Part shown: positions 36,326 through 47,853 of the stretch, piece after piece
How positions within the stretch are numbered: the stretch's first letter is position 1
Layout: each line of letters opens with the position of its first letter
Assembly: GCA_003640385.1 (NCBI GenBank)
Contig: RCAB01000161.1
Span: 59,952 to 123,951 of the forward strand
Direction: 5' to 3'
Length of the DNA stretch: 64,000 nt
DNA from: Setaria digitata
Taxonomy: Eukaryota; Nematoda; Chromadorea; Rhabditida; Setariidae
The notes under the pieces: model-generated
Database searches by the model: none
What the model saw: the letters and a program-made list of their open reading frames with translations, nothing else
Told to the model about the DNA's origin: nothing
Translations under genes and position numbers: made by a program

Positions 36326-39300
36326 CTAAACAGCTGCCGCATCAGCAAGACTCTTTTCTTCTGAACTTTTTCTTAACTGTAAATCATCCTCCAATTCTGT
36401 TACATCTTCCTTCCGCTCTTTGTCAAGTTCAGTGATAACTCGATCTTGCTTTCCCTCTTCATTTCCCTTCAATTTCTCATTTGCCAGCTAAAATATAAAG
36501 CTATATTAGAAGCAAAACAGACAGTTACACTTCATTATTTCAGATGCACACCTCATTTAATTTCTACAGGCATGTGATGTGTTTTTTGGCATGTGCTAGG
36601 ACGATAAATGAAACATGCAGGACAGTTGCAATTAAAAAGAAGTAACAAGTCAAAATAGTATTTAATAATTCGTGACGATGTCATCTAGCGCTTCATTAAT
36701 TACCAAAAAAGTACATAAATCAACTTACATATGCAAGATCGGAGGCCAGCCCCAACGGTGATCTTTCTTTTGACTGCCTTGTAATACCGGGTATCGTTAT
36801 ATCATGTCTTAGTAAGGAGGCTAACCATAAAAACATTCTAAAAAATTGGAATGCAAACATTCAAAATCATTAGGAAATGAGAAAGAAACTTGAGTATGTA
36901 ATTAATATAAATCACATACTCAGGTACTAGTATTTTTTTAAATTTCACTTTCATATCTTTTACTCTCTACACTATATAATATGCTTCCAGGTGGTTCGGC
37001 TATTATTCAGAAGACAAATTTGACGGTAAATAGAATAAAAAGCTTCCACTTACAAAGATATGAACAATTTAGAGAGAAAAAAAAGATTAAAAGAAAAACC
37101 AACGAATGAGTAGCAAGTTCCTGCTTACAAATTTCAGCAATTATATAATGCCTTCGAAATTCGTCAGCTTTAGCTTCGATTTCTTCACCCCAATCATTTA
37201 GTTTCTCATGTGTCTTTTCATACCACTTATCGTATCTTTCGTAGTGTACCTTGTCTAATACCAAACCCAGACCTGGTGCCTTTGGCACATCCATCTAAAG
37301 ATACACAAAAAATAAATAGGTAAAAAATAGATTTCGTATAAAATTACCACTCCTCTAATTTTAGCTTTTAAAAAATAAGAAATTTACAGAAATGTCACCT
37401 TAAACTTTTTAAAACCTACATTTCACGAAACGTTTCCTCTACATAGTTATTTTTTCAATATCAATTTTTACCGTACTTTATGAAATACACCTTGATGCTT
37501 TTATCTTGCGAGAATAAATAATAAACCACTCAAAAAAATTACTAAAAAAAACATTCCATCAGGCGTGAACAACAACTAAATCGGAATAAATATCTAAATT
37601 TAACATTAATTCCTCCCATGAAAAGTACTCAGCACGTGCTATTCAATTTAAACCAAAACACTACAAAAAAAAAAAAGCTTACTCGCTCGTTCAGAAACGT
37701 ATTTTGCACTTCAGTTTTGCCACAGAGACCCCTAAAAGTTGCTATCGTCATACCTGAAAATTACTGCACACAAAGTTAATTATTTAAAAAACATGTTAAG
37801 GAACTGGTTATTTAAAGCAGAAGCGAAGTAAATATTTGAAAAAGAAGCCACCGATCATTTTTCGAATCTGATGTAGCATAAAGCTTTGTCCAGTAATATA
37901 GAGTGTGATAAATTCAACTAGATCACCGCGTATTTCGTCTTCAACAAGCTGTGTTGGACCACATTTGAAGTCGTGAATGTATCGCATATTGCTTCGATCT
38001 TCATAGGCTCTTAAAATAATTTTTCTTTTAATAGACACGAATCAATTATTTTCGACAAATGAATTTGAAATTTACAAAATTGCAGAAGTTCCTCGATTCT
38101 CGTTCATGAAACTTGCTACTGTCAAATTTAGCAGCTCTTGAAGTAGCACTCAAGTATAGAGAAAACTAATATCACCCATGAAATGATGAAAAATCGACAT
38201 AAACGAAAAGTGAGGCGTGCTGATTTGTGGATTTTTATAAAAATCGTCTAGCTTTTAAATATTCCATCACCGATTTATATATACATTCAGTGTAGGCTTT
38301 CCATTGGTACTGTTTTCTCTTACTACTCTTCTTTCTCAATTTTGGATATGAATATGGGACTCAAAAAATCCTAGCACTAATAGAGAGCGCAATTATTGCT
38401 GTAAACACAAAAAACAGTGAAACACTTTTTCTAAAAGAAATTTCTAAAAATATGTCAAAAGGGATCAAGTCTTTACAATCGATGCTAAAACATTTTTACT
38501 GGATGAATTTAGTTTAGATAAATTTCTTTCATATATAGTAATGCATATATTGGACCATAAATGCCACAAAATTTGTTGCTACATAATCGTTTATTTAATA
38601 ATCATTGAACAAACCACAGCATACACTGCAGATTAATTCCTTGTTAAACACAAAACTTCATTATTAGTTAAATTAAATTATTACTTGACTTAAATAAATT
38701 CCTAGCTACCAAATATTACTGTTATTTTTCAAACAAAATTTCCTTCCCAAACTTTGGGTGAAATACGAGAAATTTTTTATTTTAATTTTACACTGTTCAT
38801 ACATACTTCCACTCAAGTGTTCCTTTATATAATAAAAACTAGAAAATGCCAATTTATAACAAATGATGAAAGTGCTTTGTGTATAGAAAATATTATTGAA
38901 CATTGGCTCTAGCTTCTAAACTACATAATGAAAAGGCTAGGAAACACCATAATTTCGAAAAATTTTTATCCCATTATTGGCTAAATCGTTTGTGGCATAT
39001 TAAATACTTCACTATCTAAGATGAATTCAAATAAGTTTAATATAAGCGTAAATGGAGAATACCAATATTCCTTAAAATTCATAGAAGTAACAAACGGAAT
39101 GAGACTCCATAAAAAAAGAGCACAGAAGATAACTGTTTTTTTAAGTCCTTGTCAAACAAAAATACTAAGTGTAGAAATAAATCTTACTATCAGTAATGTG
39201 GGGACTTTTTTTTTTTTGAGGAAAGGCTATGAAAACTAAAAAAGTAGGACTTAAAAATGGAACACCGTTTGAATTCAGAAAGCCGACTCCAACTTTTTTT

Positions 39301-41662
39301 TAAGTCCACTGTAAATAGCTTGGAAATATATCTTATAAAATCCGACTGAATTCACCGAATCTAGATCTTGAAAACTCAGTAAAACAGATGCACAAAATGG
39401 AACAGAAATGCGAATCAATTTAGGGTTTGTTTGAAATATATTACCAAAGTAATGAAAACCGACTGACTAATCAATAGACTAGCGTAAATTTTTGCAACCA
39501 ATGTTTGCTCATACTCACAGCAAGCAGAAACAGCTGGTCTTGGTCAACTGGTGGAGTATTTAAATGGACAACTGGATTAAAAACTTGCCTTCCAGAAGTA
39601 TAATTAAAAAAATTGTGCGTTCCTTTGTACAGTGCGAGTAAATCATTAAGTTCAGCAATAGACACTTCGCTTATACGGAAAGCACTGGTTGTCAACTGGA
39701 ATTGGATTCATTATTTTTATAACATTACTTCTGCAATTTAGAAAAATTTCGGAAGTGTTTTCTTACAAATCCTCCCCCCCCCCCTCCCCCCCCCNTTAGA
39801 GCAAAAACCTCATTTGCTCTGGCGAATGCATATGTCGGCAAAGTGTAAGAGTAAGTCCTTCTATCACAATTTTTATGCGCTTTAAAAGAACGAATTGCGC
39901 GTCTGGAAATAAGGAAATATTGAAATTTCCTATGAAAAATATTAGAAAGTTATTCATTTATTTATATTATGTATGGTAAAAAGGACTTAACAATAAAATC
40001 TGCAGTGCAAAATAAGAGGAATGAGTAGAATTGGAACATTCTTATTTTCGGTAAAATAAAGCGAAAATAGAATATTACTACGTTACCTGACACCTAAGAC
40101 CCGAATTTCCTCAGGTAAATGTGTATTCAATTTATCAGTGGCTGTTTTTAAAAAATATTCAGGATTTTCCGCTGATAATCGCATCGAACACATCTAAATT
40201 TCAAATTTTTAAAATTCCAGAATAATTAATCAAAAGCAAAAAATATAGTCCGTCTTAAAAAAAAATAACCGAAAAAGATTTAAATTCTTCGGTGAATGCC
40301 TTTTCTCCTACTTTTAGCTAATTCAAAGTGTACCTGCCGAGCAGCAGAGACGGAACGATCTGTCCTAGCGGCTCTCTGGAAAGCAAAATGAACTGGACTA
40401 AGAACATCATCTTCAGATATATACCCACATTTAGCCATCGCTTTAAACAATTCGCCCTCGATTGTTGGAAAATCTTTTTGCACCTTCAAAATAATATTCA
40501 TGCTAATTCTCCATGAACTGTCACATTCACATATAATAAAAAAAGACCTGATGATGAAATAAAAAGTCAACGAAATCGATATCGGCGTACGAACTTCATA
40601 ATTCAAATTTTTAATCTATGTGATTGCAACACGTCAATAATATCTTATCATTTTGGAGGTCGAAATCAATTTTTAGTATTTCACAACGTAATTATTTCGT
40701 CCATATTAAATTTTGCACTATGCAGGAAAAAAAAAAAAAAAACAGCACTGCTTTTCATACTTTAGTATGAAGCTCATTTGGCGAACTCCCAAATAAAACA
40801 TCAGGAGAAATGAAATGTTAGTTCACGAAACCTGGAGCTTGAAATATGTGAGCGATGAGAAAATTTTTTCTTTTTTTTCTTTCTATCCAGAAACAAAACT
40901 ATTTCCCACCGCTCATATATTCCAGATTCTTTAGTCCTCAACAAAAACTGTGGAGGATAAGTTTTGAAATGAATTTTGTTTGAAATAAATAATATAGGGA
41001 AAAAAAAACCAAAATAATAAAATAATAACGAGTCAAATGAATATGATCAGCCGATAGCTGTATATATAATATCTCAGGAACGCAGGTTTTCTAAAAAAAT
41101 GTGCACCTAAAACAAGATTACCTTATATCAAATGCATTTATGCTCAAGAAATGTGTCCCTAAAAAAAAGGGCAATAATATTAAAACTAAAAAAAAGTGAA
41201 TTCAGAAAACTAATTTTACCTGCATGCCATTGTACTTCTTGCCTTGATATGCTAATAATAATGCATAGGAATATTCCTTCCTTCTCCTCTTCCTCTCAGG
41301 TTCACCTGCAGATATTATTAAAACCAAAAAATTACAAACGTTCTCAAACAGCTAATGTTAAAAATAATGAAAGTTATGCTTGAAAAAGTTATGACTCTTG
41401 CCTAAACTATTCTACATAAAAAAATAACACTAAACTAACGATTTCTATGGAGAAAAACACTGTTTTCCACATATTAATGAAAATTTTCAAAGCTGCCTAT
41501 TCCAAATCAAGGAATTCTAAAGTACAAAGCCAAAATTTTTGGCCAGTGTCGCAAATTACAATGAAACTAGAATAACACTGCAAATTTTGAAAATCCATGC
41601 AAAAAGGAAAAAAACTGACCACTGACAGCACTAATTGAATCAGATGGTACATCTGGATCCAT
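36326..41662 (-). CDS. pus-1: tRNA pseudouridine synthase 1 (TruA/PUS1 family)
   Basis: Converts specific uridines in tRNA (and some other RNAs) to pseudouridine in nucleus and mitochondria. Exons: 41662-41620 (MDPDVPSDSIS), 41305-41220, 40483-40334, 40193-40087, 39902 to about 39796, 39695-39589, 38009-37852, 37753-37683, 37294-37129, about 36835-36729, and the terminal exon ending at 36326. Landmarks: LLLAYQGKKYNGMQ; KDFPTIEGELFKAM; catalytic Asp in AARTDRSVSAARQ; CDRRTYSYTLPTYAFA; LLALYKGTHNFFNYTS; MRYIHDFKC; ITGQSFMLHQIRKMIG; MDVPKAPGLGLVLDKVHYERY. The C-terminus is a charged Lys/Glu-rich tail ending LADAAAV. The donor after FNYTSGR is GC (GCAAGT). The 3' border of the exon at 39902 is hidden by a C-run and an N at 39795. 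The junction between the exon ending near 37129 and the next one is not phase-resolved. Confidence 0.93.
39769..39795. other. Poly-C run and unresolved base inside pus-1
   Basis: A run of Cs broken by one T and ending in N at 39795 lies where the exon encoding TYAFARANEVFAL should reach its splice donor. The surrounding exons are intact, so this is more likely a sequencing or assembly gap than a lesion. Confidence 0.7.
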
Positions 41663-42551
41663 CCAAAAATTTTTCACCTGTTTCGTTTTCCTCAGCACAT
41701 TTTGAACAAAATTACTGACATTCTTTAACATTCAACCTAAACATCCATATTCCAGCAAAAATATATAGTACATCATAATGTAACGCAAAACACTTTTACT
41801 CAGTTCTCCAGAGACACAAAAAATTGATATAAAATTGCTGTAGCTACACCACTCCTCTCTTAAACTGCCACTCGAGCTTTCTTACCTTGAAATGGAATCC
41901 AGCAACCTCGCTTAAATAACATGAAATTACCTGACAAGTAATCTTTCAGTTCCTTATCTCCCTCCCCTTCCTTCCACCACAGCCCCCAAAATTTCCAAAA
42001 ACATATCCTCTGCAAGCTTAATAAAACTTCACTTGACAACTGATAAATTTAAGACATTTGCTTTACCTTTCATTTCACTTGGTAAAACAGTGGTCGAGTG
42101 CATACACCTGTGATCAACTAATTGTAGTCGTTTGAATGAACAGAATAATCAGGAGAAAACTAGTGAGACTTCCCAACTTCAACAGGAACCATGAAGAATG
42201 AATTATAAGCAGCCATAATTTGTAGTGATATGCAACAGCAACAGCAAACACTCTCATAGGAATTAAAACCATCTGAGTAAATTGTTTAAGATGCAGATAA
42301 AACTGTAAAATAAATTTTATGCAATTTTATTTTACAACATCTTTCAAAACACTATTAAACAGGATAAAAACCAATAGAGCAAATTATGTAAAATGCAAAT
42401 AAAATTGTAAAATAAATTTTATGCGAATTTCAGAGCAAGTACATAGGAACAATTTCACAAAGGCAACAACATTATATTTTTGTGTTAAAAACTGGTAGTA
42501 CAATTAAAACAATAAATTAACTAGTGAGTACTGCTCGACAGAACAGTTTCG

Positions 42552-42594
<43 letters not shown>

Positions 42595-42782
42595 NACGCC
42601 TTGAATAGAGCTGGCTGAGACGCGAAATCTAAAACAGAAGTGATCCCTGCCTCATACAGTTGTAAATACATTAATCAATTCTAACACGACAATTAGTACC
42701 TTAACAGTAAAAATAGTGTTAAATAAAACTACTTCAGTGAGTTTTCCAGATCAAATTATTTTTCTTTTCTATTGCTCAACGA
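41663..42782. other. Intergenic spacer between hnRNP F/H and pus-1, with a diverged tandem repeat and a poly-A gap
   Basis: No coding exon seen. Bases 42265-42327 and 42367-42430 are diverged copies of one segment (ending TGTAAAATAAATTTTATGC). A long A run ends in N at 42595, probably an unresolved homopolymer. Confidence 0.6.
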
Positions 42783-43787
42783 TCACCAAGACGTACGAGT
42801 TGGTTCACCCCAGTCGCGGCCATATTTTGACTGGCGACCTTCATACTGATCATTGTAATACTGTAAAAATGTCACAAAATGTTAAAAATGTCATTGTAGC
42901 ATTGCAAAAATGTTATGTATGCTCTGATGCTAAAATGAAATGGTACTAAAAAAGCAGGATCCAAACTTTGAGTTTCTGATCGATGATATCAAGAACCCTA
43001 CTGTGTATGACAATTATTGAAAGACGTCAAATGAATAATTTAAAAAAAAAAGAAGCTCACCTGCTGTCCACCAACTCCACTTGCATAAGCAGCTTCCTCA
43101 TCTAAAAAAAAGTGAGAAACTTAACAATGAGAACTGTATACAGAAATCGATCAAACTTTAATTTTACTCGCCATTCTTTTCAAACTAAAAAATCTTTTTT
43201 TCTAGCTGAATATATTTTAATAGCATATTTGTATGGAAAGCAGTGTTTCACGAATGAGCAAAGACAAAGCAGAAACTAAGAAAATCAAGGATAAATATAT
43301 AATATCCGCATCATAATACTTAACTAAAGTCTAATATTAAACTCCATAAATTATTTCCACATATAAATAAAATCCTTGTAAAGAGGCAGAAATATTACCT
43401 TCAGCAAAAGAACTATACAATGGACGTGGTGCTGCTGTGAGACGAGTAGGTGCTCCACTTACTGTACGAAATGTTACCGTTTTAATTGGGTGTGGAATAT
43501 TTGTTGCTGGAAATAATTCGATATATCTGAAAAAAAAAGCCCATTTCTAGCCAGCAAATGAGATTAAAAGAGAATGCTCAAGAAAATGAGAAGAAATAGT
43601 TAACATGGAATCTTTCTAAAATTTCATGAGCAAATAAAGAAAACAGCTCGGTTCTCAATGCAGCGCTCTTCTATATATGAATCTTGCTTTGGCCAATGGA
43701 GTGCAACTGCATGCCAAGCACAGCTAACATGTGGTCAGTGATATACTTGTGAACCATAATGTAAAGCTTCCCCGCTCAAAGCACCAT

Positions 43788-43842
<55 letters not shown>

Positions 43843-46800
43843 NCAAATGACAGATCTAGTAAAACTGCCTTCTTGGTCTCATGCACAACACCTTTTATCT
43901 ATTTATTTTTCATTCTTGAGAAAGTTCAGAATAGTTCCTAAAAATTTTACGCATCTTCGGTGGAAACCAAAACATCACAGCAATCCAAAAGTTTCCACTT
44001 CACAAATCAAAAACCACCAACTCCTTATATTGCTTTATCTACAAGTGCATATTCGAAATACAACCAAATTACCATGCCAAGGTTCCTTTATCTATTTTTC
44101 TCTTGTAAACACTGTATCAAAGAGGAAACAGCTCTGAGGGGCTGTGCTCGGTATACAGTTTCACCTCAACGACACCAGCGGTACAGGACTGAGGGCCGAG
44201 CGATTTTCAGCTGCTCCATACCTGCCCTTTATTATCGGTTCATCATTCCATCCAATACTTCTTGATGGTCCTGTTGCACCTTCCTTCCTTGCATGTTTTT
44301 CAATATTCTCCTGCAGCGCTTCCAGGCCCTGCGTCAGTTTTTCAGTTTCTCTATCTCTGTTTATTTCAAGGCTTCCATTTATCTCAGATACTTCTACAAA
44401 ATTCATAGAATTGCGCTCAAACGCTTCAACTTCTCGCATTTTCTCAGCATCTTCCCGTAAATCAACATTTTCCTGCTGCTTTTCACTTCTTCTGTCCCAT
44501 AAAAACTTTCCTTCCTCAGAAGATTCTGCAGTAAACAACCTATTTAATGCACTTTCTTCAATTTTTTCAATAAACTCTTGCTCACTGTTTATTTGTTCCT
44601 TTATCTCTCCCGCAATCTGTTCATTTGCAACTTCTTCCAGAACAATTCTTGCATCTTCCTTGGACATATCTTCTTTCAGTTCAATACGGTAATTCTCGAG
44701 TGAAGTCGCCTCTTCCTTCCCAGTATTTTCTCCTAAAAATTCCTCCACTTCTCGTTCAAAATCCTCCAATGTAGTTTCGTCCTCCCGTATATTCTCAGTA
44801 TTTTCTTGTGATGTTTTCTCTTTCTTCCAACGTCTATATTCTTCAAAATCCTTCTTCATTTGCATCCGTATTTGTTTACACAGGGCAGCGTATTCATCGT
44901 TCATTTGATTCTCCTTTTTCATTGCTCTTCTCTTTCGTAACAGCATTTTGGTGCCTTCAGAAATTCTCGTACGCTTTCGTTTTTTATTTCTAAAAAAGTG
45001 GTTACTGATACAAATACATTCAAAAGCTTTTTGGAACCTTCTCGCTGATTTATTTGAAACAACTTTGATCCTCGTTCCAAAAATAGCGTATCCATGGGCA
45101 GCGCCACATACATCATTTCACCATAAAATCTTCTTATCCAAATTGACTAATGATATTCCGATCTAAGAGTCAATGCATTTTTTTTTTCAAGTTTGAGCTC
45201 AAAACAACGTCCACTTCAACTAATCAAAGAGCGCCATTTTGTAAAAGAGCGTCATTTTGTAGCTTATCTGTCTGTATAAGCCGCGTTCTTGTTCTGTCCC
45301 AAACCAACACCAATACCAAAGTTCCCTTTTACATTAGAAAAATGCTTTTTAACCGAATCATAATTCATGCGAATATAACCTGACAAATATTTAAAACAGT
45401 CCTGAAAACTCACAGCCGAAATCATCATAACTCAGAAAAACATCAAAAATCAGAAATCATCATGAAGAAATGTTCTCTACTGGTTACCTTGTGCCCATAT
45501 TGTTTTTGTTACGTGATAATGCTTCTCGTGCCTCGGCCATCGTTGAAAAAGTTACTAATGCATCACCAGAAAGTCGACGCTCTTCATTATATCCCAACTT
45601 GATTTCGATACAATTTAACGGTCGAAAAAACTCTTCAATGTCGAGCGTTGTAACACTGTATGGTAAACCTGAGAAGTATATCACACGATCACAATAACAT
45701 TAAAAAGAAAAAAAAAAACGCTACGTAGGGATATTCTTAACTGATATAAGACATAAATGCAGTTAACGAATTTCACGGGCAACAAATTTTTGCAAATTCA
45801 TCAAAAAAAGCACATTTCTAAACAAAATTGCTACCTCGCATGAAAACTTTAACAGTAGGATCATACATCGCTTCATCAAATTCAGGATCATAACGTCCAC
45901 TGTATCGATAATAACGATCCCTATCGTAATATGGGCGATCATAAGGGGATGGACGTGGATGTAAGCTTGAAAGCCTAATTGGTCCTCCGTAGCGTCCATA
46001 ATCTCCGTACCTGAAAATTTTATATTTCAAACTAAGGCGGCAGGCACTTTTGATACAAAAGAAAAAAAAGAACTATAAAGCTGACTTAAGTTATTTCCAA
46101 GATTTTAAAATGGAAAAAAATAATTAAAAAAATTGATGGAACCTGTCACGAAATCGAAAATCAAGTGTTGGACTTATTCCACGCAACGGAACTGGTCCAC
46201 TGGTTGGTGGTGGTATGCCTCGAGCTGCGTAATAGCTATTATCCATTTCATCGGCTGAACTGCGAAAAACTTCGACATATCTAAAACAACCATTCTGAAT
46301 CCCGATTAATATTCGGGAAATCAAAATCGTTGTTTATTTCTTCTCATATTTCACGAAATTTAAAATTAGACAACTATCATTTGGAAGAGAATATAAACTA
46401 ATAAGAATAACAAACTGACCATAATTTCGGTAAGAAACTTACGCTAAACAAAGATCACGCCGGATCCCTAGTAGCCTAATGGCTACTGTTCAATTCGGAC
46501 CCTACCAACAAACGCAAATTTTACCTGCCCAGAATTGAAAATTTGCAAATTCCCCAACATAATTCCCATACCTTGAACCCATGTAGTTTTTGCTTCTTTC
46601 CAAAGCCAATTCCGCGTGTTCTTTGGTTGCCAACCGTACGAATGCCTCCCCCGAAGGTCGACCCCCCGGTTCTTTGTCGATTACCGCATCTGCTACTTCC
46701 AGGCCTATATTCCCATTAAAACATTACCAAAACCACTCTCATACCACACTACCGCTTACCGGTCCTTTAATTCTGTTCGGGGATGACATGCAACTCTGAC

Positions 46801-47604
46801 AATCAACTGAACTGTATAACGATAAAAATCATATTTAGATTACTTTTGGTGAAACCAAGAAAATTCCAACGAAATACCTGGTTTGAAACTTTTCTTTTGC
46901 AATCGACAGAAAAGTGGAAAAGGCAATCGTTCAAATATAATTAACACTGAAATAGTTAAAAAGAAACCTGAGAAAAATTCCTTGATGTCATCGATCGTTG
47001 CACTATATGGCAAACCTCGAAGACGGACAACAAAGTTGCTTGCATAACGGCTGTCCGCATCACCACCACTACCCTTGATCACACCATGCCGTATCATCAT
47101 TAATAGCTCTGCATCGCTGACACTGAACACTGCAAAATAATAAGTATGAACTTAAAAAAAAAGAAAGAAAAGAATTGTTACTAAATAACAGAAAGTTATC
47201 TAAGTCAACATGCTTTGTCATGCCTTGTTTATTGTCCTTAAATTAACTCATGAAATGCCTTTCCTAATTTGAAAAAATATTCCATGAAATCACTTTTACA
47301 AACCTTCAATATAGCGTCCATTTATCTCATTCCGATCAAGCTTTTGTGCTTCCTTAACAGCTTCCTGATCATCAAGCTCTACATAGCATTCGCCACTTGC
47401 TCGGCCATTTGATGTTAACGTAAAAGTTATCGATTTTGCATTCAAACCGAAAAAAAAATTTCTGTATTTAAAATGGAAAGAAAAGAGAAGAAACTGTCTG
47501 ACTGAATGTGCATTATAGAAACCTTGTAGGAAATCTCGAACGTCCTGTTCCTTGGCGGCGAACGGAAGTCCACGCAACCGTATGTAATTCGTGTCTGGAT
47601 TCAT
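42783..47604 (-). CDS. hnRNP F/H-type RNA-binding protein with three quasi-RRMs
   Basis: Nuclear splicing regulator of the hnRNP F/H family, which binds G-rich RNA. Ten exons (47604-47523, 47447-47304, 47129-46968, 46704-46572, 46280-46143, 46010-45835, 45668-45488, 43526-43399, 43101-43061, 42860-42783) give about 420 amino acids. qRRM1: YIRLRGLPFAAKEQDVRDFL and RASGECYVEL; qRRM2: FVVRLRGLPYSATIDDIKEFF, RPSGEAFVRL and SRYVEVFRSS; then an Arg/Tyr/Gly-rich linker (YDRPYYDRDRYYRYSGRYD); qRRM3: VFMRGLPYSVTTLDIEEFF and LSGDALVTF, finishing TRYIELFPATN. The C-terminus is YNDQYEGRQSKYGRDW...TRTSW. C. elegans relatives are hrpf-1 and sym-2; I cannot choose between them. Intron 1 (75 bases) has no stop, keeps frame and lacks a clean AG acceptor. 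The long intron 43527-45487 contains another same-strand ORF. Confidence 0.93.
43787..43843. other. Long poly-A run with an unresolved base in an hnRNP F/H intron
   Basis: About 50 consecutive As followed by CT and N at 43843. Like the A run at 42555-42595, it looks like a homopolymer at which assembly stopped. Confidence 0.75.
44161..45113 (-). CDS. Unrecognised charged coiled-coil protein nested in an hnRNP F/H intron
   Basis: A 261-codon frame (44946-44161) runs on the same strand as the hnRNP gene and wholly inside its intron 43527-45487. The protein is dominated by Glu, Lys and Arg with heptad-like spacing (MKKDFEEYRRWKKEK, EDFEREVEEFLGE, EQEFIEKIEESAL), as expected for a coiled coil, and ends GPSRSIGWNDEP...VPLVSLR. 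An upstream exon starting at ATG 45113 (MYVALPMDTLFLERGSKLF) can be joined in phase by a donor after SKKLLN and an acceptor just before RTRISEGTK, which leaves an intron of only about 44 bases. That join is tentative. I recognise no family. The mirror frame on the plus strand is its shadow. A frame this long with biased composition in an AT-rich intron is probably coding. Confidence 0.5.
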
Positions 47605-47782
47605 TATCCAACTTAGTCAGAGTAATAGCTGCAACAATCAATCACATTGTACATGGCGCCGTACAAATGATGCATCGCAATAAACGTTTACAGTGCATAG
47701 CAAAATGTGTAATGTGAAAAAAAAAAATTTTTTTTTTGGAAAGAAAAGTACTGAAGTGATGCGATAATGGTATGTTCATTAC

Positions 47783-47853
47783 GGTCATTTGGAAGTGGTC
47801 ATCTGATCTGGTCATTCGATCAGGTCATCCGATGGGGTCATCCCATGAGGTCA
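47783..47853 (+). promoter_or_regulatory. Six GGTCA motifs at 13-bp spacing upstream of the hnRNP F/H gene
   Basis: GGTCA starts at 47783, 47797, 47810, 47823, 47836 and 47849, so spacing is 14, 13, 13, 13 and 13 bases. The full nuclear-receptor half-site AGGTCA occurs at 47822 and 47848. The array is a degenerate 13-bp tandem repeat (consensus close to GGTCATYYGATNN) lying about 180-250 bases upstream of the start codon of the minus-strand hnRNP gene and 6.3 kb upstream of the tmc gene. Nuclear hormone receptors binding such half-sites are abundant in nematodes; actual binding is inference. Confidence 0.6.

Noticed and set aside
44144..44692. 182-codon plus-strand ORF rich in Ser and Phe
   Set aside because: It is the antisense shadow of the Glu/Lys-rich minus-strand ORF; Ser/Phe-rich complement is expected.
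46480..46545. tRNA-like words (GTAGCCTAATGGCTAC followed by GTTCAATTC)
   Set aside because: No anticodon arm and no complementary acceptor ends; it lies within an hnRNP intron and cannot fold as a complete tRNA.
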